From assembly GCF_024362695.1 (NCBI RefSeq), contig NC_065409.1:62001-126000 (forward strand): a DNA stretch of 64,000 nucleotides, written 5' to 3'. The stretch comes from Pectinophora gossypiella (taxonomy: Eukaryota; Arthropoda; Insecta; Lepidoptera; Gelechiidae). The first letter of the stretch is position 1, and each line of letters opens with the position of its first letter. This document shows, piece after piece, positions 10,168-22,947 of the stretch. Under the pieces are notes generated by a model that was not told where the DNA came from, did not search any database, and saw only the letters and a program-made list of their open reading frames with translations. Position numbers and translations under genes: made by a program.

Positions 10168-13100
10168 ATGTTGAGCACGACGATCGCGGTGTGGTGCCTG
10201 TGGTGGGCGGGCGCGGGCGGCGTGCGGCCGGCGCCGCTGGGCGTGCCGCGCTGCTGCGGCGCGGGGCAGGCGCTGGAGCCGGGCGCGCTGCGCGGCGTGC
10301 TGGCGCGCGGCGCCGCGGCGGCCGCGTGCCGCGCGCAGGCCGCGCCGCGCGCCTGGGCGCCGCGCGTGTACGCGCCCGCGCGCGGCGCCTACCTGGAGCG
10401 CGGCCGCCTGCCCGCGCACTGGCGGCTGCTGGACGGCGCCCTGCCGGCCTGCGACGAGCTGCGCGTCCTGCCCGAGCACTCGGCCCCGTACGCCTTGCTC
10501 GCCAACAACGGCACCCTGCTGCTGCCCGGGCCGACTCCGGCGGCTTTGCCCCCGGACCGTTACTGCGGCGACGCGGCGGCCGCGCTCGTGTGCGCCGAAG
10601 ACGCGCGTTCCGCCGCCGTGTCGAAGTGTTGCGCCGAGGGACGTATATTTGACGGCGCCGGTTGCGTGGCGAACGAGGACGCCGCTCGCGCCGCTCTCGA
10701 GGAGCTGACCGCTCTCGCTAACGCGTCGGGTATCGGCGTGGGGCGCGGCTGGCCGGCGTGTGCCGCCGGGCCGCGCTGGGCCGAGGCGGGCGCGCTGGCG
10801 GGCGCGCGGCTGCGGGCCGACGGCACGCTGGAGCTGGCGGCGGGTGCGCTGGCGCCGGGCACGTGGTGCGCCGACGCGGCGCAGGGCGCGGCCGGCACCC
10901 GCGTGCTGGCTTGCGAGGCGGACGCGCGCGCCGCCCGGCCGCGGCGGCCGCTGCGGCACACGCTGTACGGCGCGGGGCTGGCGGTGGGCGCCGCGTTCCT
11001 GGCCGCCACGCTGGCCGCGGGCTTCGCGCTCCCGGCGGCGCACCACGCGCTGCACTGGCGCTGCCAGACGCACTACGTGGCGGCGCTGATGCTCGGCGAC
11101 GCGCTGCTGGCCGCCACGCAGCTCGCCGGCGAGGCGGTCCCGCCGACTCTGTGCCGAGCGCTCGGTCAGTACCTATAACCTATAATTACGATCTGTTTCA
11201 CTATTTTCGTGTGGTTCTCGACGAATTCACAACTGAACCCTTATTTCCATATGCGGCGCAGCGGTCTGCATGCATTTCCTCTTCCTGTCGGCGTTCTTCT
11301 GGCTAAATACGATGTGCTTCAACATCTGGTGGACTTTCCGGTGAGTAGATAGGCATAGGAGCGGGCTCGTGCGAAGTGCAGCGGGTCGGCGTCGATGGGG
11401 AAGGCGCCCCGCTGGCCGGGTGCGGTGGCAGTGGTAACTCGGTGCGTTGTGTGCGCAGGGACTTCCGGCCGACGAGCCTGGAGCGCGGGCAGGAGGCGTG
11501 GCGGCTGCGGGTGTACATGCTGTACGCGTGGGGCGGGCCGCTGCTGGTGGCGGGCGCGGGCGCGGTGCTGGACGCACTGCCGCCGCGGCCGGGGCTGCTG
11601 CGGCCGCGGTTCGCGGAGGAGCGCTGCTGGTTCGCCGGCGACGTGGAGATCCTCGTGTACTTCTTCGGGCCGGTGGGCGTGCTGCTGCTCGTCAACCTGG
11701 CGCTGTTCGTGTCCACCACGCGCCAACTGACCTGCGGCCTGTGGCGCCGCGACGAGGTCAAGTCCACTTCCGAGCGGTCAGTCAAGCTTGTTTTTTTTTT
11801 AATCAATAATGTACTACCATGTAGGATATAAATTAATAACTATAATAAAAACCTAACTACCTATTTATTAGGGCAATTACTCGGATTCATTGCTTGTTAT
11901 TTAGGTGCCTACATGTATATGTTGTGCCTATTTAACCACCACTTTAAAATAGGTACCCTGTCCGTGTCCTCTCGCCCGGGTGTGTGTGAGTAGGTATGTA
12001 TTGACCCACAGGCAGCTCTTGTACAAGGTCTGACAATATGCTGTGTGTTAGGTACTACGTCCTACCTACATAGTGTGGTGTGAATCTGTGGCCAACAACT
12101 GCGGCCTGTGCACCTTTCGGGGGCCTTAAAGGTCAAATAATTCCTAGGTAATTAACTTAGTAGATAGGACATTCTCCATTTTAAAGTAGTCCATGTTTCT
12201 GCTACAGTAGTTTTAAGCAGATGAGATGTTCGTTATGTAAAAATATGATTCAAAGTGTAATACCTACTGAATAAAGATAGGTAGACACCTATTTATTAAT
12301 TTAAATTTCACAAATATTGCTGGACTCCCTCGCACACACCCCACAAATAAGCATACTACCTACCTATCTACTTAAAAATGTCTATTGAGATAAAAGTACA
12401 TACGAGTCTGGTGCATTATGATAGGCAGGTAACTGCCTACCTAGCTAACTTAACCTACATAATATCTATCCGACATGCGTTGTCAAGAATTTAATTTTCA
12501 ACAAAACATTTTGAAATGACCTATTTTGTAGGTACGTACATTAGTCGTAATTGCAGCGACAAATACGATAATAACGACGACAAGTGTATAAAACCGGTTC
12601 CCATTAGTTAGTGACCTTCATTAGAATATTGGGCTGACGATGCAGCGCGCGGCGGCGGCGTACCGGGCTCGACCAGCCGACACGACCAGCCGATTACTAC
12701 GTTAGAAAGCTGGGTCTACATTTCTGGACGTCTGTAGGTACTCATCGTAGATATCCCCCGACGTCGGGGTACCTAGTTAGGTATACGAATAAGTCAAAAA
12801 TCCATTTCATTCCTACCTACTAAGCGTATGCATTTTCTTCACTGAGGTATCACCTACCCGGAGAATTTAAAGACCACCATTTAGCTCCAATGAGATTACG
12901 AGAGATATGTCAAGGTTCGAAGAGTTGAAGGGCGTGTGTTGTTGCAGCGCGGCGCTGGGGCGAGTGTGCGCCAAGCTGGTGGTGGTGATGGGCGTGACGT
13001 GGGGCGCCGACGTGGTGTCGTGGGCGGCGGGCGGGCCGCACTACGTGTGGTACGCGACGGACCTGCTGAACGCGCTGCAGGGGCTGCTGATCTTCCTGGT

Positions 13101-13302
13101 GGTGGGCTGCCAGCCGCACGCGTGGGCGGCGCTGCGCGGCGCGGCGCGCGCCTGCTGCCGGCGCGCGCCGCCGCGGGCCGCGTCCTCCTCGCACCTGCCG
13201 TCCGTGGGCGAGTCGCTCACGCACACCACGCCCGCGCCGCCCGCGCCGCCCGCGCCGCCCGCCTCGCAAGCCGGCAAGATCCCCATGGAGACCGTGTGCT
13301 GA
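10168..13302 (+). CDS. Methuselah-like G protein-coupled receptor (four coding exons)
   Basis: A plasma-membrane receptor of the secretin-like (class B) Methuselah subfamily; the ligand is unknown. Exons are 10168-11164, 11262-11340, 11459-11776 and 12948-13302. All introns are GT-AG, and the 582-residue frame is continuous with split codons agreeing at each junction. A signal peptide (about 1-20) precedes a Cys-containing ectodomain with SKCC, GAGC and two N-glycosylation sequons (NGT, NAS). TM1 is near 266-288 and TM2 near 300-320. TM3 contains the family hallmark AFFWLNTMCFNIWWTFR; TM4 has YMLYAWGGPLL, TM5 EILVYFFGPVGVLLL and TM6 KLVVVMGVTWGADVVSW. TM7 runs from YVWYATDLLNALQGLLIFL, followed by a Ser/Pro-rich cytoplasmic tail. 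The ATG at 10168 starts the signal peptide. Which mthl paralogue it is cannot be told by eye. Codons are extremely GC-rich. Confidence 0.93.
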
Positions 13303-13553
13303 GAGCGCCGCCGGCCGCGGACTCCGACTTAGCTTTAAAACGTACGTCACTTTGTACTCGATATTTATTCGACAGTATTATTTTTGTATTGTTATCGACG
13401 ATTACAGTATCGGTGTTGTGTCGTATGAGGCGGTCCCCGCCGCCGTAGACTGTAGCTCAGCGCTTTGTATATGTGTATGTAAGTTGTGTGTACGAGCGGA
13501 GCGGCGCCGCCGCCCGTGATGACGAGTCTTGCCCTGATCGATTGTTGACCACA

Positions 13554-13559
13554 AATAAA
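13554..13559 (+). promoter_or_regulatory. Polyadenylation signal of the receptor gene
   Basis: A canonical AATAAA about 250 bp after the receptor stop codon at 13302, ending a CpG-rich 3' UTR. Base composition returns to AT-rich spacer just beyond it. Confidence 0.7.
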
Positions 13560-13575
13560 CACTGATGAAATCTAT

Positions 13576-14609
13576 TTATGTATTTTCATTGTCGAGTAGT
13601 GTCGAGTAGACGTGGGGCCTACATGCAAGATGATGCAAAGCCGAGCACTAGCTTGTGGACACACCAGTACCCACCCACTACAGGGCAGCCATGGTTGCTT
13701 TATAATTGTATGTGTGCTTGCGTTACGTACGCCGGTCTACTATTTGTGTCACACGGACCTACCTACCTATTTGTGTCGGAAATGTCGGATCTAAATATAA
13801 TGTAGTATCTACAAATCATATAGGTATAAAAAAGCCACTATAGAAAAGCTTGTCTATTTGTATGTAACAAACGACGATAATATGACCGTAATCTAGTACA
13901 AGCGTGGTAAGTAACTGCCTAATGTTTATTATCCTTAGGAAAAAGACATACAATACTTACCTAGTTAGACTGCTACTGTACACAGGCGTTGCGCTATCGG
14001 CAGGGACGTAAACAAATTGTGCGGCTAGTGAACGGGCGACGACGTGCACAGTTTTACGACTTGGATACTATACTACGTCAGCCGTTGGAGTTAAAGATTA
14101 AAGCTTTCAGATGAAGCTTTTATCGTAAAACACATGTAAAGCCGCCCGATCGGCGGCTGGCCGTGAGTGACGTCACCCGCGCGTGCGCCGCAGCGCCGCC
14201 GTTCGCCTCCTGCTGGATGCCGCCGATTGCCGCCTCTCTGTATTTGTATTTATAAGTATAATTTTCTTCGATAAAATATTCTACTCTATTCCGGCTAGTG
14301 CAACTTTGAGTGCTAGACGAATCATTTGGCACTTACGCACCTATTCAGCTTAGGTAATAGGCAGGGGTGTACTAGCGAGTTAGAGCGAAGGGGAGCAGCT
14401 GCTCCCTCAGAAGGGGTTAAGGGTTTGTTGGTCAGCTCACGAATCGGAGAGTAAATAATTAAAAAATAAACAATGTAGCATCTGAAAATAGGTAATATAT
14501 CACACGTATGAGGCAGCCAAACGCAGTGTTGTCATGTCGTCCTCTGTTTTGATTGACGCTAAACATTTCAAGAAAATAAGATAGGATAGGTACTTATTAG
14601 GTATTAAAA
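13576..14609. other. Spacer downstream of the receptor gene
   Basis: AT-rich, with many TACCTACC words. A CpG-rich patch lies at 14140-14220 and a perfect 16-bp palindrome GGGAGCAGCTGCTCCC at 14391-14406. No exon is recognised. Confidence 0.45.
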
Positions 14610-15440
14610 AGAAGCCGGCCAAGTACCGGGTTCCGCACAAATTGCCATCTGGTCATTATCAACCACCAGCAACCACCTAGGACCAGAGTGCTCATCAAGA
14701 TAAATCAAAAAAGTCCAAATTCGGGGGTCGTGTGTCATTTTAATGTCGAATTCCCATTCTATAACCATCTGGTCATCATTAGACCCTGGAACCTTTAGTC
14801 ATATCTAAGAACCTTTTCGTAAATAACGTCCTCGTGCTAACTTATCAATCGAAAAAACTATATAGGACCATCCGTTCTGGAGCTACGATACAAAGAGATG
14901 GTACTTATAACACTCCTCTCTGCGTTGCGGCGCAGGCGCCGCAATCAAACAAGTATTTGACTTTGCCGTTGAAAAAATAGCACAACAATCAAAGAACACA
15001 ATATACTTATATGGCAATACAACAAAAGCAACACACGCACGCACGTAACATAGCTCGCAAGGAGTGGATGTATAACACTATACACCTCTGCCTACCCCTT
15101 TGGGGATACAGACGTGATGCTATGTTATGTTGACAAATTTTGTTAACTACTTTTTTTTCCGTTGGAAAGCTCCAACGGAAAAAAGCTTTCCTTAGTCTCC
15201 ATACATCGACTAAGTCGCGAGTAGGTAGTTTACCAACTGCAAATAAGTTTGTAAATACAAAAACAGGCTTGAATTAAAAGCTTGATTTTGACACAGCTTC
15301 GAAAAACCGCAAACATAAGTATTACATGTTAATTTCCACGGGTTTCCGAGAAAAAGGTTTTAACAGACAGACGCTAGACGGACAACAACGTGATCCTATA
15401 ACGGTTCCCGTTTTTCCTTTTAAGGTTCGGAACCGTAAAA
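14610..15440. repeat. Dispersed repeat, GGTTCCG family, with internal SINE-like piece
   Basis: It begins with GCCGGCCAAGTACCGGGTTCCG and ends with AAGGTTCGGAACCGTAAAAA. The same end words (GGGTTCCGTA, GAACCC, CGCACTTGGCCG) bound the block at 43578-43762. A piece at 15065-15135 matches the repeat at 7700-7925. A perfect 14-bp hairpin sits at 15153-15184. No protein is encoded; the mobile class is unknown. Confidence 0.5.
15153..15184. repeat. Perfect 14-bp hairpin
   Basis: TTTTTTCCGTTGGA (15153-15166) and its exact complement (15171-15184) are separated by AAGC. It lies within the dispersed repeat block, so it is probably a structural part of that element. Confidence 0.65.
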
Positions 15441-18400
15441 AAAGAAGTTAAAAAGAAAAAACTTAAAGGCAAGTGTTGAAATGGTTTTGTGAAGAACCTA
15501 TCCTAATAAACAAATAAACATTATTTTCTATTCTTGTTCTTTTTATCGAGGGCGTTTGACTACGTAAATATTAAGAGGATGGCACTGCTTGTGCAGCACG
15601 GCGAGTCTGGCATACTTGGACCCAATTTTACATTATTATAGGATCTACTTTTATATTTATTAGCCCTGTTGATGAATTATGATTAAAATTAATTACAATC
15701 AAAGTTTAAAAAAACTAGATCGTGGTTCAAGCCGCCCCAACACACGGAACAGTTGACCGTAACCTCTTTGTTAATCGCTCACACTCTTGTTGAAGCCGTC
15801 ACCCGCCCGCGGCACACTGGTTGCTTCCAGAGCCCTGTAGTTAGTCCGTGCTCCACGTTCTTTGCAGGTGGATTTGTAAACTGCACAACTCGTAGGCATT
15901 TTTTAAAATTCGCTATAGGTAGCTATTATTATCTATATCTATAACTACATATATAACTGCTAACTGCATCGCCTGCCTTTAATCCCAATGTCTTCAAGAT
16001 TTTTTAAATTAAACTAATAATGTAGGTATTTATCTCTATTAGAATATACATAGGTACATACCTACTCCGGACTGCCCCTGCCTCTATAAGGTACTTACTC
16101 TGAGTTTCCTCAGCTTGCCCCCTTCTTAACAGAATCCTGGCTACGCCCTTGATAATAAGTACCCGCCGTTATTGAATACTTACATGATTTAAACAACTAC
16201 AAAATCAGCCAACAGGTACCGGATCTGTGGGTACGATTGCGACAACCGCTAATGTGAGAATGTTGGTATCGAAGTTACCTACCTACATGAAATTTAGTTT
16301 GCTGTAGTACCCGCCTACTAGGTGTAAGTCTGTCTGAAACTTGAATCAACAAGAACCTTTTATTCTTGCCGATAGATTTTAAGAAATTATAAAAATTGCT
16401 GATGCAAATAAGGTAGGTACCTACTTACCTATAAGTAATAAAAGTGTAAATTGAGACGCGGCGTTCATGTTGCAGTTTCCAAGAACGTGGTGCGCGGGCG
16501 CAATGACGTCACCAAGCGCACTGTTTGTGCTAACATCCTCTCACTACAGAATAACTGTGTGAAAGTTTCTACTCTGTTGTACCTAATACCGTACTGCGAT
16601 GAACGCGCGTGGCCGCCACCGTGTCCGTCTCCACTTACTAATCTCGACAACCACAGTAGGTACTGTAGCGAAGCGTAACACTTGCTGACCAAAATAAAAA
16701 TAGAACTGCTTTGTAGACGTTTAAACGAACAACAAGTTAACAAGAAATACGAAAACAATAAAGAAATAAGAGAAGAATTGAAGGTTAGTTAAATCAATAA
16801 CGTGTATGGTCAATACGTATCGGGTAGTAACGTCGAGTTGACATCAGCCGCCGACATACCTATCACCGGAATACCGAGAGTGTTATACCAAGGTGTAGCC
16901 ATACACATGGAATGCCGCGCGGGGCTTTAGAATTAGAACACGCGCCGGAACACAAAATAACATTTAAAAAAGTACCCATCACTGAAGTTCATAAACGTAG
17001 CACTTAGCTTACTGACTGACTCGCTGGCAGAGTGACGGGTCATAAAAAAATTTAGGCCACCATACGTATAGTGTCTCATATGACATAAAATTAAAATCAG
17101 TGACTCGATTCTGTAAGTTCCCCAATTCACGGTTTCAATTCAAGGTTTCTTCCTAGCGTTATTGAGTGCCTGCCACCAACCCAGCAGCGGCGCGGGCGCC
17201 TGACACTGCCCCACACAGAAACTTAACGTCAACTTCATGTGGTCTTGGTAACGATTTGATATAAAAACTGTTTACTGTGTGCGCTGTGCGTGTCTCGTGG
17301 CGAGTCGTGACACAAGGACGAGCGAGACAAAACATTGGTTCGTGATTCGTAATGGTGGTGGCTGGGTTGTTTTTTTGGACGAGTTGGTGGCCCCGAGATT
17401 GATCTCCGATTTGAGCCTTCAGGCATCATTATACATGCGCGCGACCTGCAAATGAAATAAAGCATGTTGGTAAAACCACTAGCTTGCCATTTTAAAATGC
17501 GATACCTACAAGATTTGAAGACAAAGTACTGTGCAGTTGTCATCTGTTTTATTAGTCATTATCATTAAAGTGTCGTGGGTGAAACGGTTCGCGAGGAGGA
17601 CGTTTGCCGATGCGGGAGCGCGGGGGAGGAGCGCCGCGCCGCAGGTCGAGAAGGCGCGGGGCGAGGGCGGCTGTAAATCACGAGATAAGACGCTGCAGAT
17701 TGCAGACGTTGTCGCAGGTCACGTCCGGCAGCGGCACCGACACCCGCCGCCCGGCGCGGGGCGCGGGGGGCGAGCATGGCCAGCGAATCATTGTTGATAT
17801 GATAATACGTAAGTATATAAGTTCGAGTTATTCCCTCGTAATAAGTATAAATACTTGAGCCATTTATCTTCTCGGACAGCTATTTCCTGAATCGCATTCC
17901 TATGCGATGCAATAAGTGATGGTCACGCGCTAGAATCGTTTCAGATTAGGTACGTCCCTATATCTAATCAGCAGTGTCCGATTGTAACACGCTATAAGAA
18001 GAATGTCGGGGCATGCAACAATGTTTGAAGTCGCGGGTTCCGAGTATCACTGTCTAACTCACTTAGCCGTTATTTCGACCCGTCCATACCGAATTTGGTA
18101 TCACATTGTTAGTCTTTCCGCTCCGCGCTCAAAATTCGATTTGAAGCGTCGTCGTGGCTGTTTTGTAGATCGCTCGTTTATTTCTGAACGGCAACATCAA
18201 AGGAAAATAAATTCAATTTAAGATTTACCCTTGAACCGGGGTCGCGCAGCACGTGACCCGCGACCAGCCCGTACACGACATCCGCCGCCGTGCAGCGCCT
18301 CCTCCGCGGTACATCACATTATTCGGTTCTAGGCTTTCTTTAAGTTTATTCAAAATATGAATCCCCATCGGCATTCAGCATGCGACATGGCACCACATAC

Positions 18401-19180
18401 CAACTCCACGCTCCCCACCATCAACCCGCACCACCCCACTGCTGGGTGTACGCCGCCTCCATCAAATTCATCGTCGACAACAACTTCCCCGCCGTTGCAA
18501 CGATGCCACCCGACCACCGGGCTGCTGCTCTTCCCACTGACCTTTTCCTTTCCCATGGCCATCATTCTGTGAGGGTGTTTGTTGACCGACCTTTCTCACG
18601 TCTAGCCAATTGTCCGGTACATTTGGCCTTCCCACGTCATAGAATGTTGTTTTTTGACGAACATGAACATTGGTGGTACGCGACGCACGAGAGAGATGTC
18701 ATCCATGATCCATGTCTCTTGCTACAACTTTAATTTTGTGCCTCATTTGAGAGTGTTGACACTAATTTATTTATGTACTTACTTAATATGATGGTCTCTT
18801 ATTGAATGCTGCAACTTCTCCATTGTACCTACTCATATTTTTCATCAAATATGTACTTACTACTAACGAGCTGTACTACAATCACACTTTAGGTAGGTGC
18901 CTAGTAGGCTACTAGTTTTTGCCCGAAGTTAAAACTTGTTACGTGTACCTTCATGGGGGGAATGTAGTGTGGGGTGGCGGCGGGTCACACGGGCCGGCGC
19001 CGCCGCCGCCGCCACCGGTACTGCCGTACAAAAGACATCAACGCGCGTGTAGCTTGCGGGCACTCGTCAAAACCCAAAGCCATCCATAGGGCTTTACGGT
19101 ACGGTCGTTATAACCTCGTCAGTTACGTTAAAAAAACGTTACATTTTATTTACCTAATGACTAATGGTCAGTAGGTATAA
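15441..19180. other. Gene-poor spacer with CpG-rich blocks
   Basis: Mostly AT-rich moth-type DNA. CpG-rich blocks lie near 17600-17790, 18230-18310 and 18975-19020. Open frames inside them are short, high-GC and unlike any family I know. The stretch 18400-18450 holds a CCACTGCTGGG word, probably a decayed LINE/SINE tail. No exon is supported. Confidence 0.4.
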
Positions 19181-19616
19181 GGGTCGTTCTTCTTTTTTAT
19201 CGACAATGATCTGTCCTTCGTTCTGCTTCTGATAAGTTATGTTTTAGAATTTTATTTCATGTTTTGATTGTCCAAAAATATAGTTATCTTATTATACTCA
19301 AAATACAAGCAAAATACTAATCGGTTCCTCAATTAGTTATTAACGTAGCTTGATCGTTTTTCACAAAATTCCGTGACAGAGTGGTAAATTGAAATGCTGT
19401 CTCCGATGAAAAGGGCCACTCTGTCACAATATTTTTTGGAATGCGCCTGCAAAGAAAAATATGTTACCAAGATAAAGAGAACCACTAAATAGTCTTCTAC
19501 AGACACATCTTTATATGATGTTTTAAAATATTTATTGCCGTTATAATTTTAAAGATGTTAAATCCGATAAATCGAGAAAATGTCTTTTTATTGTCGATAA
19601 AAAAGAAGAACGACCC
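19181..19616. mobile_element. 436-bp inverted-repeat MITE
   Basis: The ends are a perfect inverted repeat of at least 26 bp, beginning GGGTCGTTCTTCTTTTTTAT. ATAA is present just outside both ends, possibly a 4-bp target duplication. A second perfect inverted repeat, GTGACAGAGTGG / CCACTCTGTCAC (19373-19384 and 19412-19423), lies in the middle. No coding capacity; the superfamily is not assignable from these ends. Confidence 0.8.
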
Positions 19617-19935
19617 ATAAATACGTGGCTTAATAAAGTAAAATAAAATTGGTTAATTGTATTCATTCTTATGATCATTCATTCAAGAAACTATCACGAT
19701 ATAAGATATTGACTTATCTGACTTATCAGATATAAGGAAATATATGTACTGCACTACGCGTTATGCAAGTACCTACATAACTACTTTTCTGGTTTAGTGC
19801 CGCTCCACACTGGTCCGCGCACCATGTTCCATGTTAAAGCAGCATGTTCGTCAGTGGTAGCAAAGAATAAGGAGTAAGTGGTAGGTAGGTGCCTACTTCG
19901 AACTTAAACTACCTCGTAACCACTTTAATAAAGAT

Positions 19936-20260
19936 GAATAACGACCTCCGTGATCCAGTGGTGGAGCGTCCGGCTCACGATCCAGAGGTCTCAGGTTCGA
20001 GTCCCCATGGGGACATATCACAAAAAATACTTTGTGATTCCTAGTTTGGTTAAGGACATTACAGGCTAATTGTCCGAAAGTAAGATGATCCGTGCTTCGG
20101 AAGGCACGTTAAGCCTTCGTTCTGGGTTACTACTTACTGATGTAAGTAGTTACATGAGCAATGTCAGAGACCTTTGGCGGCTCAATAATAACCCTGACAC
20201 CAGGGTTAATGGGGTTGTTAATCCACCTCACAACACACACGATAGAAGAAGAATAAAGGT
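19936..20260 (+). mobile_element. tRNA-derived SINE, second subfamily
   Basis: The head has A-box-like GTGATCCAGTGG and a good B box GGTTCGAGTCCCC (about 19993-20005). The body shares CCGTGCTTCGGAAGGCACGTTAAGCC with the SINE at 620. It then diverges into AATAACCCTGACACCAGGGTT and an AGAAGAAGAATAAA end. A diverged relative lies at 41931-42150. The ends are approximate. Confidence 0.75.
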
Positions 20261-22109
20261 ATCGTGTCGGTCGTACATTTTAGTATGAAAATAAGAATTA
20301 ATGTCAGTAATTGTTGCGGGAGAGTAGTACGCGAACGACCTTGCAGGAACATAATTGTGTTTATTAAGAAAATTTGCCGCCGAGGTACGTGTGTAGCGCC
20401 GACCCGACTTCAGCCAGCTGACTCCACGATGCACCAATGTTGTTCCCAAACTGACGAAAGCTCACTGAAAGAGACGAAATACTTTTTTGGCTAGCTATGT
20501 GTTGTCGCTTGTTTTTTTTTATTGTTGGTGTGCGTCCACCGGCGCCGCCACGCTGGGGGCTCGATGGCTGGACGCATTCCGCTCTTATTTGTCAGAATGT
20601 CAGTCAAAGTAGGTATACTCACAGTTTAAAATATTACATAAAACACAACAGTGCATGACGTCATTTGATTTCCTCTAATATCTCTTTTCAACCTGACATG
20701 ACAAATAGTCAAGTAGGTACGCGAGCTAATCAATGTGGTAGGTGTAATTTTAGACAACAGTGATTTACGTGGTGAGCCATAATATCTCTGGAAAGGTTGG
20801 ACGTATTTCTGCCGCGGGCGGGCGGCGGGCGGCGGGCGGCGGGCGGCGGGCGGCGGTATCCGAGTGAGTGACTTAATGGGGGATAATTTGGAGTGATGAA
20901 GGTTGCGAGGCGCGTGACCGGCGCGCGGCCGAAGGGAGACGGGCTTCTACTTCAGATCACAACAACAAAGATAAATCTGATTAATATTTAATAACTGAAA
21001 GTGAAAGTGCTGGGATTATATTAATCCATCTACTGTGGAGGGGGTTTACAATCAAAGTTCTGATTGCATTGGTTAATTAGTTAAGTAACGTTTTCAATTA
21101 TTGTGACAATTCTATAGGTAAGTGGATATCGGGCTCATTAAGTTCCTGACTGTATATCTAGGTACCTAGGTATTGGTCTAGCCTTCATTAACAAGACCGG
21201 GGAAGAGTTTCATTCCACTAAATTTGCGAACTGATGAATAGTAGATAGCTACTTTACGTAGTATGTAGGTACTATATTATTAGACCTTATATGATTCTCA
21301 ATATTCTTTATGATGCGTGGTAATTACTCATTATCTAGTTATTAATTAGAAATGTTTGCGAACCTTTGATGCATCTAGGTATAACAGGTACCATACCAAC
21401 CTAGGTAGGTTGGTACCACGATAACATAAATATCAAAGTTGTTTTTTTTAATGTTCAATAAAACCAACGGGTCTCGGTAAAGTCGATATTTTATTACAAT
21501 AATTTTAATTTTTGACGTGACCGTACGTTTTTGTCCTGACCACGATCTGTGGACAGCACTTACTAAATAGTTGGTCTAAGGCTCCATAGGTACAAATGTT
21601 GCGTGGTCCACAATGTAATACCTTACCTGGCCAGGTACCTATTTAAGGTCAGAAGATCGTTCAGTTGTCATATTTAATTATTGTGCAATAAACTCTCACA
21701 ACGTTAGTAAGTTGTTTCAATAATATTTGTGTTTGAAATCATAAAACATTTATATTTTACGTGCTAATTCGCTTTTGGTGGAACACTTTATAATACCTAA
21801 TTTGTTGTTGGTATTACAACATGCGCGCACTCAAATTACGCTGCCTCTGACCAGCTTTTAGTGTGTCGAAGCTTTTAGACAGCATCGTCACTATGGTACC
21901 CCTCGTTAACCGGAAAGGGCACGCTTACTAAATGCTATAACTTTTCGGAATGGTTTTCTGGTCCATTAATTGGGCGGCTTACTTTACCACTAGTTGCTAA
22001 TGTACTGACGTCAATCACGGTGCTTCACAGATCATCTCGACGATCTGCCATGGCCACTATTTGGCATTGTCGCTGTTAAATTCATAATTGTTCTGTATAG
22101 GCATGGTTC
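20261..22109. other. Spacer
   Basis: It contains the GGCGGGC tandem tract at 20812-20857 and otherwise AT-rich DNA with TAGGTACC-type words. No exon or bounded element was recognised. Confidence 0.4.
20812..20857. repeat. GGCGGGC tandem tract
   Basis: About six copies of a 7-bp GGCGGGC unit in a row. Repeated G-runs on one strand could allow a quadruplex; this is only inferred from the run pattern. Confidence 0.75.
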
Positions 22110-22947
22110 GCCAAGTTTTGCCCCTTTATTTATTTATTTATTTATGAAGTAAAATCACATCACATACATTAAAACATTTTTACATTTATAAGGTTACGGC
22201 GACAATTACGGCGTACATATCTTATACTATTAAGGGTACTTAAGTATTTAAAAATAGAGTAAAATAAAAATTACACAACAAACTTAAAAAAATAGAAATT
22301 AGTAAAATATACGTATAAATAATAATTTGTCAAGTTTTTATTTAAAAAGTTTATGCCGTTTGCAGCTGTTCTTGACTATGAAGATTTGTGCGCTAAGTTC
22401 CATCTTTTACCACTGCGTCTCCGCAGGACGATCGCTGATGTGTGTCTTCTGACCAGGATAGCGCAAGCAAAAATGGATTGTCCGGACCTCCTCTGCAGTA
22501 TTAAGTTACAAGTGCCTAACCGGCAATTGCGTCACAGTCGTCTGCTTCATGTTCCTCGATGCCGCACCAACTACCGACGTAACAGCTTTTTGCCTCGTGC
22601 GCTCAAACTATTCAACATTTTAAATAGTTCTGAATGCGATTTGTTTTTCAGCAGCGCTGGTTCTCTTAGGACCTCGCTTATAAATAACTATATTAAATAA
22701 TAGCAATATTATTATTGGTTGTAGTAGTAGTATTTTGTTTTGTTTAATGTTTGTACTTTTATGGCTTTGCGCATGTCTTAAAATTGTATTTTCTTTTAAT
22801 TGCTTTCATTTTATTCTTTCTCATATAGTTTAAATTTAATTTCAATCATTTGTGGTAGCTTGTAATTGGCCAATAGTTATTATTAAGTCGCTTATATTGT
22901 AAATAATGCTGTAAGCTTCCCTAAGACAATAAAATAAAATAAAATAA
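22110..22947 (+). pseudogene. 5'-truncated CR1/Jockey-like LINE 3' end
   Basis: The frame open from 22326 to the stop at 22700 encodes the C-terminal tail of a non-LTR reverse transcriptase: LPLRLRRTIADVCLL, then DCPDLLCSIKLQVPNR, HVPRCRTNYRRNSF and FLPRALKLFN. This order of motifs is the familiar end of CR1/Jockey-type ORF2 proteins. No catalytic region remains. The element ends in an (AAAAT)n tail at about 22928-22947. A TTTA run at 22125-22144 may mark its left side. Confidence 0.65.

Noticed and set aside
10063..11073. Long minus-strand open frame opposite the receptor exon
   Set aside because: It is a by-product of GC-rich codons in the real + strand exon, is of low complexity (Arg/Ala/Gln), and has no family signature.
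16451..16678. 75-codon frame preceded by a TTGCAG acceptor-like word
   Set aside because: No donor at the end, no motif, and the surrounding sequence shows no partner exon.
18380..18733. 117-codon frame, His/Pro rich
   Set aside because: It overlaps a CCACTGCTGGG word typical of LINE/SINE tails; no domain is recognised.
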